Source of the DNA: Bacteroidetes bacterium HGW-Bacteroidetes-10
GTDB taxonomy: Bacteria > Bacteroidota > Bacteroidia > Bacteroidales > UBA932
Length of the DNA: 64,000 nucleotides
Reading direction: 5' to 3'
Assembly (NCBI GenBank): GCA_002842695.1
Contig: PHDT01000008.1
Span: 1 to 64,000, forward strand
Shown: positions 14,831 to 23,040 of the stretch, one piece after another
Layout of the letters: every line of letters begins with the position of its first letter
How positions within the stretch are numbered: position 1 is the first letter of the stretch
The notes under the pieces: model-generated
What the model was told of the DNA's origin: nothing
The model's input: the letters and a program-made list of their open reading frames with translations, nothing else
The model's database searches: none
Program-made: the position numbers and the translations under genes

Positions 14831-16765
14831 TTAAATAGGATGTGTAAAGCAGAACTTGGCACCCTCTGTATATGTTGGGTCTATCCAGATTTTACCTCCC
14901 AGGCGGGAGACAATCTGTTTTGAAATGGCAAGGCCAAGGCCTGCACCCTGAGTATATTCGTCAAGTTTTTCAAACCTTTCAAAAAGGCGGATATGTTTCT
15001 CCTGAGGAATTCCGGATCCGGTATCTGAAATGCAGAAGAGTACATGCCCCATGTCTCTGTCTACAGAGTACTGCATTGTAATTGAACCCTTGTCTGTGAA
15101 TTTGTTTGCGTTTGTAATCAGGTTAATAAGTACCTGAGAGAGGCGGTGGAGGTCAGTTTTGATAATTACCTCCTGAGAATCAGGGATGCAGATGTATTCA
15201 ACAGTATCTTTGCGAAGGTGACCGGTTGTCTGGAAAATTCTCTCGCAAAGTTCCCTGAGGTTAACCTCTTTGTAGTCGAGATCAAACTTTCCGGTATCCA
15301 TTTTTGAGATGTCAAGAATATCTGAGATAAGGGTCAGAAGCATGTCTGAATTCTGAGTGATAACCTCGCTGTAGCTTGAACGCTCCTCCTGTGAGCAGCC
15401 GTCATCGCTCAAAAGCTGCGAGAAGCCTACAATTGCATTGAGAGGTGTGCGAATTTCGTGACTCATGTTTGCCAGGAAAGCAGACTTTAACCTGTCTCCC
15501 TCTTCTGCTCGCTCTTTTGCCTCAAGAATGTCTTTCTCGTTCTTCTCCAGAGTTTGTCTGAGTTTTCTGTTTTTGCTGTAAAGCCATGCAAATGTGATCA
15601 CAAAGAATATTAATACAAGTACGGCTCCAATTGCAAACACAAGAAATTTTCTGTACTGCTTCAGCTGCGGATCTTCAGTGTCAATTATAACACTGTTCGC
15701 AGGAAGCTGATAATTGAGCACTCCCATTTCGTCAAGTCTTCGTTTGTCGAAACTGTACTCTCCTGAACTCACAATAAAATTAACAGCACTCTTATTTCCT
15801 TTATAGTATGCATTAATCTGTTCAGCAATTTTTCTTGAGTCGGCATTGTAAACAGGGACGAATCCGCCTATAGCTATACTTCCTATTCCGGCACCGGTTA
15901 GCGAGAACACAGGAAGATTCTTAGCTTGTGAAAAGAGCTCCTGCAGAGAGCTTCCCAGGAAATACTGCCCTTCACTGTTGACTCTCCATGTACCAATAAG
16001 AGCTACACTGTTCTCCGGAAGATTCCCTATGCTTCTCTTTACCTCATCCTCTGAGAGCAGTCTGCCGTCAATATATCTGAATGAGATTTCGGGATATATT
16101 GAAGACTCCTCTTCAACCAGTGCCTTTATTGATGCTCCCCCGTATGTGTTGTCGGTTATTAGTGCTATTGTTGAAACATTAGGGTAAAAGGTCTTTATAA
16201 GACCAATATTCTTGCTTATTTCGTACGAGTTGAGGAATCCGCCGGCGGCGTTTAATGACTTGATGCGGTCTGATGTCCTGACGGCCACCGGTTGCCAGCT
16301 TCTGTCAAGTGAGTCAGAAGGAATGTCAATTCCGTTTTCACTTGCGAATGCAGAGAAAACAGGAGTATTCCGGAACATCTGAGCGATTGCTTCGTCCTTT
16401 GAAACGAGACTAAGGAAAGTGGCCCATGCCTCTTGTCCCAGAAATACAACAGAAATTATGTTGTCTGCGTTGTGCTTTTTCAGAATTAACTTTAGCTGCT
16501 CACCCCAAAGATGGGCCTCTGTCTGGAAATTTTTGCAGCCCATATCCTCTACAAAGACTCTGGTCGCAGGATTGTTCTCCTGAAGCGTCTGCTGAAAAGA
16601 GTTTATGAAGTTACTCATCCTCTCAGTATCCGGATTGTAGGATGCTACAATGAGGTATGATCCGTTCTTTACCGAGGAGTTCTCAAGCGGAGAGTGCAGC
16701 ACGACAGCGGCATGCATTGAGATTGCAGCAATTGTGGTGCAGAGAAGAAGCAGAAGTTTTTTCAT
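14831..16765 (-). CDS. Sensor histidine kinase with periplasmic ABC-substrate-binding-like sensor
   Basis: A 644-aa protein. A signal peptide or first membrane helix is followed by a periplasmic region (about 35-370) resembling ABC substrate-binding proteins: SYLIVASYNPDTERM at the start and IALITDNTYGGASIKALVEE in the middle. A membrane helix lies at about 374-395. HisKA has His436 in NMSHEIRTPLN, and HATPase_c has N552, DTGSG (581-585) and GAGLGL (607-612). No receiver domain is fused and no response regulator gene is adjacent. It would autophosphorylate upon ligand binding; ligand and partner are unknown. Confidence 0.92.
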   Translation of the reverse strand: MKKLLLLLCTTIAAISMHAAVVLHSPLENSSVKNGSYLIVASYNPDTERMSNFINSFQQTLQENNPATRVFVEDMGCKNFQTEAHLWGEQLKLILKKHNADNIISVVFLGQEAWATFLSLVSKDEAIAQMFRNTPVFSAFASENGIDIPSDSLDRSWQPVAVRTSDRIKSLNAAGGFLNSYEISKNIGLIKTFYPNVSTIALITDNTYGGASIKALVEEESSIYPEISFRYIDGRLLSEDEVKRSIGNLPENSVALIGTWRVNSEGQYFLGSSLQELFSQAKNLPVFSLTGAGIGSIAIGGFVPVYNADSRKIAEQINAYYKGNKSAVNFIVSSGEYSFDKRRLDEMGVLNYQLPANSVIIDTEDPQLKQYRKFLVFAIGAVLVLIFFVITFAWLYSKNRKLRQTLEKNEKDILEAKERAEEGDRLKSAFLANMSHEIRTPLNAIVGFSQLLSDDGCSQEERSSYSEVITQNSDMLLTLISDILDISKMDTGKFDLDYKEVNLRELCERIFQTTGHLRKDTVEYICIPDSQEVIIKTDLHRLSQVLINLITNANKFTDKGSITMQYSVDRDMGHVLFCISDTGSGIPQEKHIRLFERFEKLDEYTQGAGLGLAISKQIVSRLGGKIWIDPTYTEGAKFCFTHPI

Positions 16766-16772
16766 AGTTTTA

Positions 16773-17777
16773 TTATCTGGTCGTCTTTCTTCTGTACAGG
16801 GTAAATGCCAGAAGTGATATTGCTCCGCACAAAACCATCGTTATTGTCTGAGATCCGTGCGAAATTGTAGCAAATATAACACCTGTTGTCTGAGAAATAC
16901 CATAAACAGAATAAAGTGCAAGAGAAATTATCAGATGATATGCTCCAATACCTCCCTGAACGGGAATTACCCATCCAAAACTTCCCACCATCATAAGGAA
17001 CAATGCATCTGCAGCTCCAAGCCCTGAATTTATCTCCGGAAAGGCCAGAATGGTAGCGTAACTCATTAACCAGTAGCAAACCCAGAGAAGAGCCGTATAT
17101 ATCAGAAAGAGCCATTTCTGTGGCATTTTGAAGCCGGAAATAACTCCGGCAAAAACACCCTTTACGATGTTTGTAATTTTGTGCAAAACCGGGTGGTTCT
17201 TTCTGTATTTGTAGATAATGTACATAAAGACTGCGAAGGCAAGAAAAACTGCAGATGCAGTAATAATCAGCTCAACAGACATTTTGCTTTGCAGCGACGA
17301 GAGAATCTGAGTGTCAATAAAGCCCCCAAAACTATCCCAGAAAAAGATAAGCACTCCAGAAAAAACAGCGCCTAAAGACAACAGGTCAATACTTCTTTCC
17401 AGAACTACAGTGCCTGCAACAGTTTCAAACGGTAGTCCGGTCTTTCTGGTAATAACACCACATCTCGCAAGCTCCCCGGCACGGGGAACAGCAAAATTTG
17501 TTATGTTCCCAATGTTAATTCCATCCCATGCATCCTTTCTTGAAATTTTCTTTCCAAGCGGGATCATAATCAGCCTCCACCTGAGAGCTCTTATAAGGAA
17601 CGCAACAATGCTGATAATCATGGCAACCCCTATCCATTTGAAATCTGCCCCTCTGATACCGCTGACAAAATCTTCCCATTTCACTTCGCGAAATGAGAGC
17701 CAGAGAAGTAGTGCTGCAACTCCCAGAAGAAGGAGGTACTTAACTGCAGACCATATTCTCTTAAGCGGCAAGTTCAT
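16773..17777 (-). CDS. LPG synthase TM-region / UPF0104 flippase-like membrane protein
   Basis: A 334-aa membrane protein with about eight hydrophobic segments. The NFAVPRAGELARCGVITRKTG motif (about 94-114) and GGIGAYHLIIS near the end are typical of the lysylphosphatidylglycerol synthase transmembrane domain family (MprF flippase domain/UPF0104). Members are thought to move lipids or precursors across the membrane. The start overlaps the panD stop (TGATG), giving a panC-panD-flippase operon. Its stop is only 7 bp from the histidine kinase start, so the kinase may be part of the same transcript. Confidence 0.88.
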   Translation of the reverse strand: MNLPLKRIWSAVKYLLLLGVAALLLWLSFREVKWEDFVSGIRGADFKWIGVAMIISIVAFLIRALRWRLIMIPLGKKISRKDAWDGINIGNITNFAVPRAGELARCGVITRKTGLPFETVAGTVVLERSIDLLSLGAVFSGVLIFFWDSFGGFIDTQILSSLQSKMSVELIITASAVFLAFAVFMYIIYKYRKNHPVLHKITNIVKGVFAGVISGFKMPQKWLFLIYTALLWVCYWLMSYATILAFPEINSGLGAADALFLMMVGSFGWVIPVQGGIGAYHLIISLALYSVYGISQTTGVIFATISHGSQTITMVLCGAISLLAFTLYRRKTTR

Positions 17778-18130
17778 CAGACAATTATTTTATTTGTGTC
17801 AGAATCGGGGAAAACAACTGAGGGTTTGAATTCAGAAGCCTCCTGAGGGCTCATCTGTGCATAGGCCATAATAATAACAAGATCACCTACAGAAAATTTA
17901 TGTGCAGCAGCACCATTAATCCCAATCTTTCCGCTTCCTCTCTCTCCTTTGATTACATAGGTCTCTATCCTCTCTCCGTTGTTAATGTTTACGACCGCAA
18001 CCTTCTCATTTGCAAAAAGGCCGGCCGCCTCTGCAAGGTCTGAGTCAATGGTTATGCTGCCAATGTAGTTGAGATTTGCCTCTGTTACACGGGCTCTGTG
18101 AATCTTCGATTTTAGTATTTCAAGAAGCAT
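17777..18130 (-). CDS. panD: Aspartate 1-decarboxylase
   Basis: A 117-aa pyruvoyl enzyme that converts aspartate to beta-alanine for pantothenate and CoA synthesis. The self-cleavage site Gly24-Ser25 sits in NYIGSITID; cleavage produces the pyruvoyl group on Ser25. The GAAAHK stretch (about 73-78) and the conserved Lys9-Ile-His block are present. It starts one base after the panC stop, so the two pantothenate genes are almost certainly co-translated. Length is normal (family about 115-135 aa). Confidence 0.97.
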   Translation of the reverse strand: MLLEILKSKIHRARVTEANLNYIGSITIDSDLAEAAGLFANEKVAVVNINNGERIETYVIKGERGSGKIGINGAAAHKFSVGDLVIIMAYAQMSPQEASEFKPSVVFPDSDTNKIIV

Positions 18131-18131
18131 C

Positions 18132-19007
18132 TTATTTCAGTTTAATGTTATCTATCAGTCTCACCTCGCCTGCATGAACAGCTGTACACATCTGAATGCC
18201 CTCTGCCTCGTCCCAGTTATTGATGAGTTTTAGATTTAATGAGTTTACAATTTCAATATACTCTACCTTCAGAAGCCCGCTCTTCTCAATTGAAGCAGTG
18301 GCTTCGCGAATAATTCCGTCAGGTGTGATATCATCCTGTTTCCGGGGAGACTCTTTATGCAAAATCTGAGCCGTCTTCTCCCTTGCAGCAGACAGTGCAT
18401 TGAAAATTGCAGGTGCGGCAGCTCTGTGTTCTGAAGTCAGGAGAAGGTTGCGGGAGCTCATTGCGAGTCCGTCTTCCTCTCTAAGGGTAGGGCATGCAAT
18501 TATCTCAACAGGATATCCCATTTCCTTTGTGAAATGCCTTATTATGGCCAGTTGCTGAAAATCCTTTTCCCCAAAGAATGCACATGCGGGTTTTACAATA
18601 TCAAACAGACGGGTTACAACCTGGGCAACTCCATTAAAGTGCCCCGGCCTCTTTGGCCCTTCACCATTAGAGTCAAGCCCTCCTAGGTCGAATATTCTGT
18701 TATCGGGATTTGGGTAAATATCTTCAATCCCCGGAACAAATACCAGAGATGCTCCGGCCTCCTCCAGTAACCTGCAATCTTCCTCAACGCTGCGGGGATA
18801 TTTTGCAAGATCATTCGGATTATTAAACTGTGTAGGATTGACAAAAATCGATACTACAACTGTGTTTGTTCTGGTTAGTGCCTGTTTTACAAGGGAAATG
18901 TGCCCCTGGTGCAAAGCTCCCATTGTGGGGACGAATCCTGTGGTGCAATCATTTGGCAGAGAGGCAAGAGCCTGATTGAAATCTGCCAATGAATAACTGA
19001 TGGTCAT
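18132..19007 (-). CDS. panC: Pantothenate synthetase
   Basis: A 291-aa cytosolic enzyme that ligates pantoate and beta-alanine with ATP. The HIGH-like nucleotide-binding motif is MGALHQGH (29-36); [10 protein letters not shown] and [10 protein letters not shown] are the substrate-binding blocks. A minus-strand TAGGTTTG -7 element (19024-19031) lies 16 bp upstream of the ATG. The first gene of the panC-panD-flippase cluster, divergent from the PfkB kinase gene. panB is not in the window. Confidence 0.97.
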   Translation of the reverse strand: MTISYSLADFNQALASLPNDCTTGFVPTMGALHQGHISLVKQALTRTNTVVVSIFVNPTQFNNPNDLAKYPRSVEEDCRLLEEAGASLVFVPGIEDIYPNPDNRIFDLGGLDSNGEGPKRPGHFNGVAQVVTRLFDIVKPACAFFGEKDFQQLAIIRHFTKEMGYPVEIIACPTLREEDGLAMSSRNLLLTSEHRAAAPAIFNALSAAREKTAQILHKESPRKQDDITPDGIIREATASIEKSGLLKVEYIEIVNSLNLKLINNWDEAEGIQMCTAVHAGEVRLIDNIKLK

Positions 19008-19055
19008 CTGGTTGAAATTTTTGCAAACCTACAAAAAAATATGAACTTTGCGGAT

Positions 19056-20048
19056 ATGAAATCAATATTGGGAATTGGCAATGCACTTACCGACATCCTC
19101 GCTGTACTTGAGGATGACGCTCTTCTGAACCATTATCACCTGCCTAAAGGCAGCATGCAGCATGTAGACCGCGAAACCGGAGACAAGATCTGGCAGACAC
19201 TCAAAAACATGGGTGTACAGCTTGTTGCGGGAGGTTCTGCAGCTAATACAATTACCGGAACAGCGGTACTGGGCATGCCATCTTCATTCATAGGAAAAGT
19301 CGGGGATGACGAGCTTGGCTCACTATTTCAGTCAGATCAGGCCCGCAATGGTATAAAGTCAACTCTTCTTAAGGGCAAGGCTGCATCCGGAAGAGCTATG
19401 GTTTTTATTACCGCTCCCAATGCTGAAAGAACTTTTGCAGTATACCTTGGTGCCGCAATTGAGATGGGCCCGGAAGATCTCACAATTGATATGTTCCGCG
19501 GATACGACTATTTTCATATTGAGGGATACCTTGTTCAGAATCAGGGGCTGGTTCGACGTGCCGTTGAACTTGCGAGGGAGGCCGGTATGATCATTTCGAT
19601 AGATATGGCCAGCTATAATGTTGTTGAGAGTAACGATGCATTCTTGCACGACATAATAGAACATTATGTAGATATTGTATTTGCAAATGAAACCGAGGCA
19701 GAGGTATTTACAAAGAAACCTCCAAGAGAGGCGCTGGATGAAATTGCAAAGATTTGCGATATTGCCATTGTCAAGATAGGGAAGGATGGCTCAATGGTAA
19801 AAAGTGGCGAAGAGTATCACTATATTGAGGCCTGGCCTGCTGATACTATTGATGCGACAGGTGCCGGCGATATCTATGCAGCAGGTTTTCTCTTTGCACA
19901 CTCTCACGGATTGTCACTTAAGGAGTGCGGAGATGTGGGGTCAATTGTAGCAGCGAAAGTTGTTGAGGTTATTGGACCAAAGATTGACATACCTCGCTGG
20001 AAGCATGCAAAGCAACAGATAAGGGAGTACGCTGGCCTGCTTCAGTAA
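19056..20048 (+). CDS. PfkB-family carbohydrate/adenosine kinase-like protein
   Basis: A 330-aa sugar-kinase-fold protein. GIGNALTDI lies at the start, VAGGSAANT is the N-terminal PfkB motif, and DATGAGDIYAAGF is the C-terminal motif holding the catalytic Asp. The AGGSAANT form and length are common in adenosine-kinase-like members of Bacteroidetes, but substrate cannot be set from sequence. An ATG at 19041 is also in frame; 19056 is preferred because MKSILGIGNAL matches the normal family start and the upstream GAACTTTG resembles a -7 element. Divergent from panC. Confidence 0.88.
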   Translation: MKSILGIGNALTDILAVLEDDALLNHYHLPKGSMQHVDRETGDKIWQTLKNMGVQLVAGGSAANTITGTAVLGMPSSFIGKVGDDELGSLFQSDQARNGIKSTLLKGKAASGRAMVFITAPNAERTFAVYLGAAIEMGPEDLTIDMFRGYDYFHIEGYLVQNQGLVRRAVELAREAGMIISIDMASYNVVESNDAFLHDIIEHYVDIVFANETEAEVFTKKPPREALDEIAKICDIAIVKIGKDGSMVKSGEEYHYIEAWPADTIDATGAGDIYAAGFLFAHSHGLSLKECGDVGSIVAAKVVEVIGPKIDIPRWKHAKQQIREYAGLLQ

Positions 20049-20055
20049 GCGGGCC
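20034..20055 (+). terminator. Hairpin overlapping the PfkB kinase stop codon
   Basis: The arms 20034-20042 and 20047-20055 form a 9-bp stem with one G-U pair and a CAGT loop. The stem spans the TAA stop. The tail (CTCTTCATT) is only moderately T-rich, so this is a weak intrinsic terminator candidate between convergent genes. Confidence 0.4.
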
Positions 20056-20099
20056 CTCTTCATTAAAAAAGATAAGGCTAAAGCAGATTTTGGGGAAGA

Positions 20100-20714
20100 T
20101 TAAAAAAGGCCGTTAAGTTGAGCGTCTATACGGTCAATAACTATGCTTAAATCTTCTGTGCGGTCCTCAAATTTATTTTCATCCACATCAATTATAAGAA
20201 CCTTTCCGTCTTTATATCCGGAAATCCATTTCTCGTATCTGTCATTAAGGCCGGATAGATAGTCGATTCTTATGCCGCTTTCATATTCACGGCCGCGCTT
20301 GTGTATCTGAGAGACAAGATTTGGAATGGATGAACGAAGATAAATGAGCAATTCGGGAGGCTTCACCAGCGAAAGCATTAAATCAAAAAGAGAGTTGTAG
20401 TTTTCGAAGTCGCGTGAACTCATTAAGCCCATACTGTGGAGGTTGGGTGCAAAAATTCTCGCATCCTCATATATTGTTCTGTCCTGAATTACATTTATGC
20501 CGCTGCGTTCAATCTCAACAAGACCCTTGAACCTCTCTTTAAGGAAGTAGATCTGAAGATTAAAAGACCATCTTTGCATTTCATTGTAAAAATCTGAGAG
20601 ATAAGGATTATTATCTACCTCTTCATATTTTGGTTCCCATCCGTAGTGTTTTGAAAGTAATTTCGTGAGGGTGGTCTTACCGCTCCCTATGTTTCCGGCA
20701 ATGGCGATATGCAT
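20100..20714 (-). CDS. Deoxynucleoside kinase
   Basis: A 204-aa cytosolic kinase that phosphorylates deoxynucleosides in nucleotide salvage. The P-loop is GNIGSGKTT (7-15); the EEVDNNPYL block, W-S-F-N-L-Q-I-Y-F, the IQDRTIYEDA lid-side motif and IYLRSS follow in the dNK order. Which deoxynucleoside it prefers is unclear. A minus-strand TAAATTTG element (20758-20765) lies 43 bp upstream of the ATG. Divergent from pcm. Confidence 0.92.
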   Translation of the reverse strand: MHIAIAGNIGSGKTTLTKLLSKHYGWEPKYEEVDNNPYLSDFYNEMQRWSFNLQIYFLKERFKGLVEIERSGINVIQDRTIYEDARIFAPNLHSMGLMSSRDFENYNSLFDLMLSLVKPPELLIYLRSSIPNLVSQIHKRGREYESGIRIDYLSGLNDRYEKWISGYKDGKVLIIDVDENKFEDRTEDLSIVIDRIDAQLNGLF

Positions 20715-20757
20715 AAATGGCGTTTTTATAAGTGTGTGTGCATGGTGAATGCTTCTG

Positions 20758-20787
20758 CAAATTTACAAAAATCTTTTCGTAATTTTG
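20758..20787. promoter_or_regulatory. Divergent -7 elements between the dNK and pcm genes
   Basis: Minus-strand TAAATTTG (20758-20765) faces the deoxynucleoside kinase. Plus-strand TAATTTTG (20780-20787) faces pcm and ends only 4 bp before the pcm ATG, so that mRNA may be nearly leaderless or use another start. No good -33 TTTG accompanies either one. Confidence 0.45.
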
Positions 20788-20791
20788 CGGT

Positions 20792-21436
20792 ATGCTAGAC
20801 ACTTTACAACACAGGGGCAGGCGAAGGCAGCTCATCGAACAGTTATCCAAGAAGTTTAATTTCAGCAACGATGTTTTAGAGGCAATGAACAGTGTGCCAA
20901 GACATATGTTTCTCGAATATGGACTGGACCACCTTGCATACCTGGACAAACCGCTTCCCATAGGAGCCGGTCAGACAATTTCTCAGCCCTTTACCGTGGC
21001 TGTCCAGACCCAGCTGCTTAATGTATCTAAATGGGACAAAGTTCTCGAGATTGGTACCGGATGTGCATATCAGACAGCAGTTCTGGCAGAGATGGGGTAC
21101 CGGGTGTACAGCATAGAGCGCCAGCGCTCACTCTATCAGCTGGCACAGAAGAATCTTATACGTCTGGAGTATCACTCCCCGCTGCTTTTTTTTGGCGATG
21201 GTTTTGCCGGATTGCCCAAATTTGCGCCATTCAAGGGAATACTCATAACCTGCGGAGCTCCAGAAGTTCCTCAGGCATTGCTTGAGCAGCTTGCCATTGG
21301 AGGGAGGATGGTGATTCCTGTAGGGGTAGATACACAGCGGATGCTTGTGGTGGAGAGAAAGGGAGAGAATGAGTATGAGACAAGTGAACACGGAGAGTTC
21401 AAATTTGTTCCTATGCTTGAGGGGACGGCAAAGTAA
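20792..21436 (+). CDS. pcm: Protein-L-isoaspartate O-methyltransferase
   Basis: A 214-aa SAM-dependent enzyme that methylates isoaspartyl residues for repair of aged proteins. The SAM motif I is VLEIGTGCAYQTAVLAEMG, and the preceding IGAGQTISQPFTVA segment is diagnostic for PCMT. A C-terminal GGRMVIPVG strand is present. First gene of a plus-strand run pcm - MBL hydrolase - lytic transglycosylase - uvrA - kinase with short gaps, likely one operon. Confidence 0.94.
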   Translation: MLDTLQHRGRRRQLIEQLSKKFNFSNDVLEAMNSVPRHMFLEYGLDHLAYLDKPLPIGAGQTISQPFTVAVQTQLLNVSKWDKVLEIGTGCAYQTAVLAEMGYRVYSIERQRSLYQLAQKNLIRLEYHSPLLFFGDGFAGLPKFAPFKGILITCGAPEVPQALLEQLAIGGRMVIPVGVDTQRMLVVERKGENEYETSEHGEFKFVPMLEGTAK

Positions 21437-21467
21437 GCCCCGGTAAAAACTGATAAACCATTTTAAG

Positions 21468-22112
21468 ATGATACATATAAAAGCTTTTTATTTCAATGAC
21501 CTGCGTGAATGCAGCTATGTTTTATGGGACGAAACCAAAGAGTGCGTTTTCATTGACCCGGGATGCTATTCCGAAAGTGAAAAAGAGCGTCTTGTCAAAT
21601 TTGTTGAGGCAAACTCTCTTAAACCAGTAAAGTTGCTCAATACCCATGGCCATTTTGATCATATAATGGGAAATGCTTTTGTTGCAGGAAAGTGGAATCT
21701 TGAAACATATATTCATGCTTCTGACAAGCCACATCTTGCCAGAGCGCAGCAATACACAGAGATGTTCGGGTACAAAATTGAGCAGCCGCCACTAAATACA
21801 GTTGATGTAACTGATGGTTCGGAAGTAAAATTCGGGATAAGCACACTAAAGGTGATTCACACTCCCGGTCATACTAAGGGCGGTGTCTGCTACTATTCAG
21901 AAGATGATAAGATTGTAATTACGGGAGATTCTCTCTTCTCGGGAAGTATAGGACGGACAGACCTTCCCGGCGGAGACTATGAGGAGCTGATGGAGAGCCT
22001 GCTGGATAAAATTCTTAAACTTGGAGATGATTATACAGTATATCCCGGTCACGGCCCTGCAACAACAATTGGTCATGAACTGGCAACCAATCCATTTTTG
22101 AGGTACGAATAA
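21468..22112 (+). CDS. MBL-fold metallohydrolase (glyoxalase II-like)
   Basis: A 214-aa hydrolase. The metal-binding motif is THGHFDH (His60, His62, Asp64, His65). VIHTPGHTKGGVCYY supplies another ligand, then ITGDSLFSGSIGRTDLPGGD and VYPGHGPATTIGHE, in the order of glyoxalase II-like proteins. It probably cleaves a thioester or similar bond; exact substrate is unknown. Starts 31 bp after pcm and is followed 11 bp later by the lytic transglycosylase gene. Confidence 0.9.
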   Translation: MIHIKAFYFNDLRECSYVLWDETKECVFIDPGCYSESEKERLVKFVEANSLKPVKLLNTHGHFDHIMGNAFVAGKWNLETYIHASDKPHLARAQQYTEMFGYKIEQPPLNTVDVTDGSEVKFGISTLKVIHTPGHTKGGVCYYSEDDKIVITGDSLFSGSIGRTDLPGGDYEELMESLLDKILKLGDDYTVYPGHGPATTIGHELATNPFLRYE

Positions 22113-22123
22113 AACAAATTGTT

Positions 22124-23029
22124 ATGAAACTAAGATTATTGCTCTTTGTCCCTGTACTGGCATTTTGTACGGGAGCCGGAAACTCAGCCGCTGCAGCTGC
22201 AGAGGGAGAAATTACCCAGGTTGAACAGGTCGTAAAGGTACCGGCAATTCCGCGAAGCCTGTCGTTTGCAGGAGAGGATGTGCCTCTTAATTACTTTGAT
22301 GTAAAGGAGGCTATACAAAGGGAGTTAATGGTAATATCTTACTGGCATGCCAGTATAACCTATATTATTCAGCTTAACAACCGTTATAAGGATGAGATTA
22401 AATCATTACTTAAAGAGGAGGGACTGCATGAAGATTTCTACTATCTGTGCATAGCTGAGAGTGGGCTTCAGCCGGTAGTTTCACCTGCGAATGCCGGAGG
22501 TTACTGGCAGTTTCTGGCCGGAACCGCAAAGGAGTATAAACTTGTAGTGGATGAAGAGGTTGATGAAAGGTACAATATTGAAAAATCAACACGCGCAGCT
22601 GCTGCATATTTCAAAAAGGCATATGCTGAGTTTGGTACCTGGACAATGGCTGCTGCATCGTTTAATATCGGTATTAGCAACGTGCGTTACAGAATGAAAG
22701 TACAATCGCTCAAAAACTATTATGACATGCAGTTTCCTGAGGAGACAGCAAGATATGTCTACAGGGCGCTTGCCTTTAAAATCCTTCTTCAGGACCCCCG
22801 TCGTTTCGGTTTTTACATAGGTGCCGAGGACCTCTACAAGCCGCTGGAATACACAGAGGTGACGGTAAAGGGCAGGGTTGAGAACTGGAGCGAGTTTGCA
22901 GCAAAACACAATACTAATTTCAAAATGCTTAAGATGTACAACCAGTGGATTCGCTCAAACAAACTGGAAAACAGGCTTAACCGTACTTATGTAGTTAAAG
23001 TGCCTAAGGAAGGTACAAGGGAGCAATAG
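22124..23029 (+). CDS. Exported lytic transglycosylase, MltD-like
   Basis: A 301-aa periplasmic murein hydrolase with a signal peptide. The SLT domain contains the catalytic Glu112 in CIAESGLQP, followed by SPANAGGYWQF and AAASFNIG. The last 60 residues (VTVKGRVENWSEFAAKHNTN onward) resemble a LysM-like peptidoglycan-binding module. It would cleave glycan strands to 1,6-anhydro ends during wall turnover. Ends 11 bp before uvrA. Confidence 0.9.
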   Translation: MKLRLLLFVPVLAFCTGAGNSAAAAAEGEITQVEQVVKVPAIPRSLSFAGEDVPLNYFDVKEAIQRELMVISYWHASITYIIQLNNRYKDEIKSLLKEEGLHEDFYYLCIAESGLQPVVSPANAGGYWQFLAGTAKEYKLVVDEEVDERYNIEKSTRAAAAYFKKAYAEFGTWTMAAASFNIGISNVRYRMKVQSLKNYYDMQFPEETARYVYRALAFKILLQDPRRFGFYIGAEDLYKPLEYTEVTVKGRVENWSEFAAKHNTNFKMLKMYNQWIRSNKLENRLNRTYVVKVPKEGTREQ

Positions 23030-23040
23030 GAGATTTGTTT

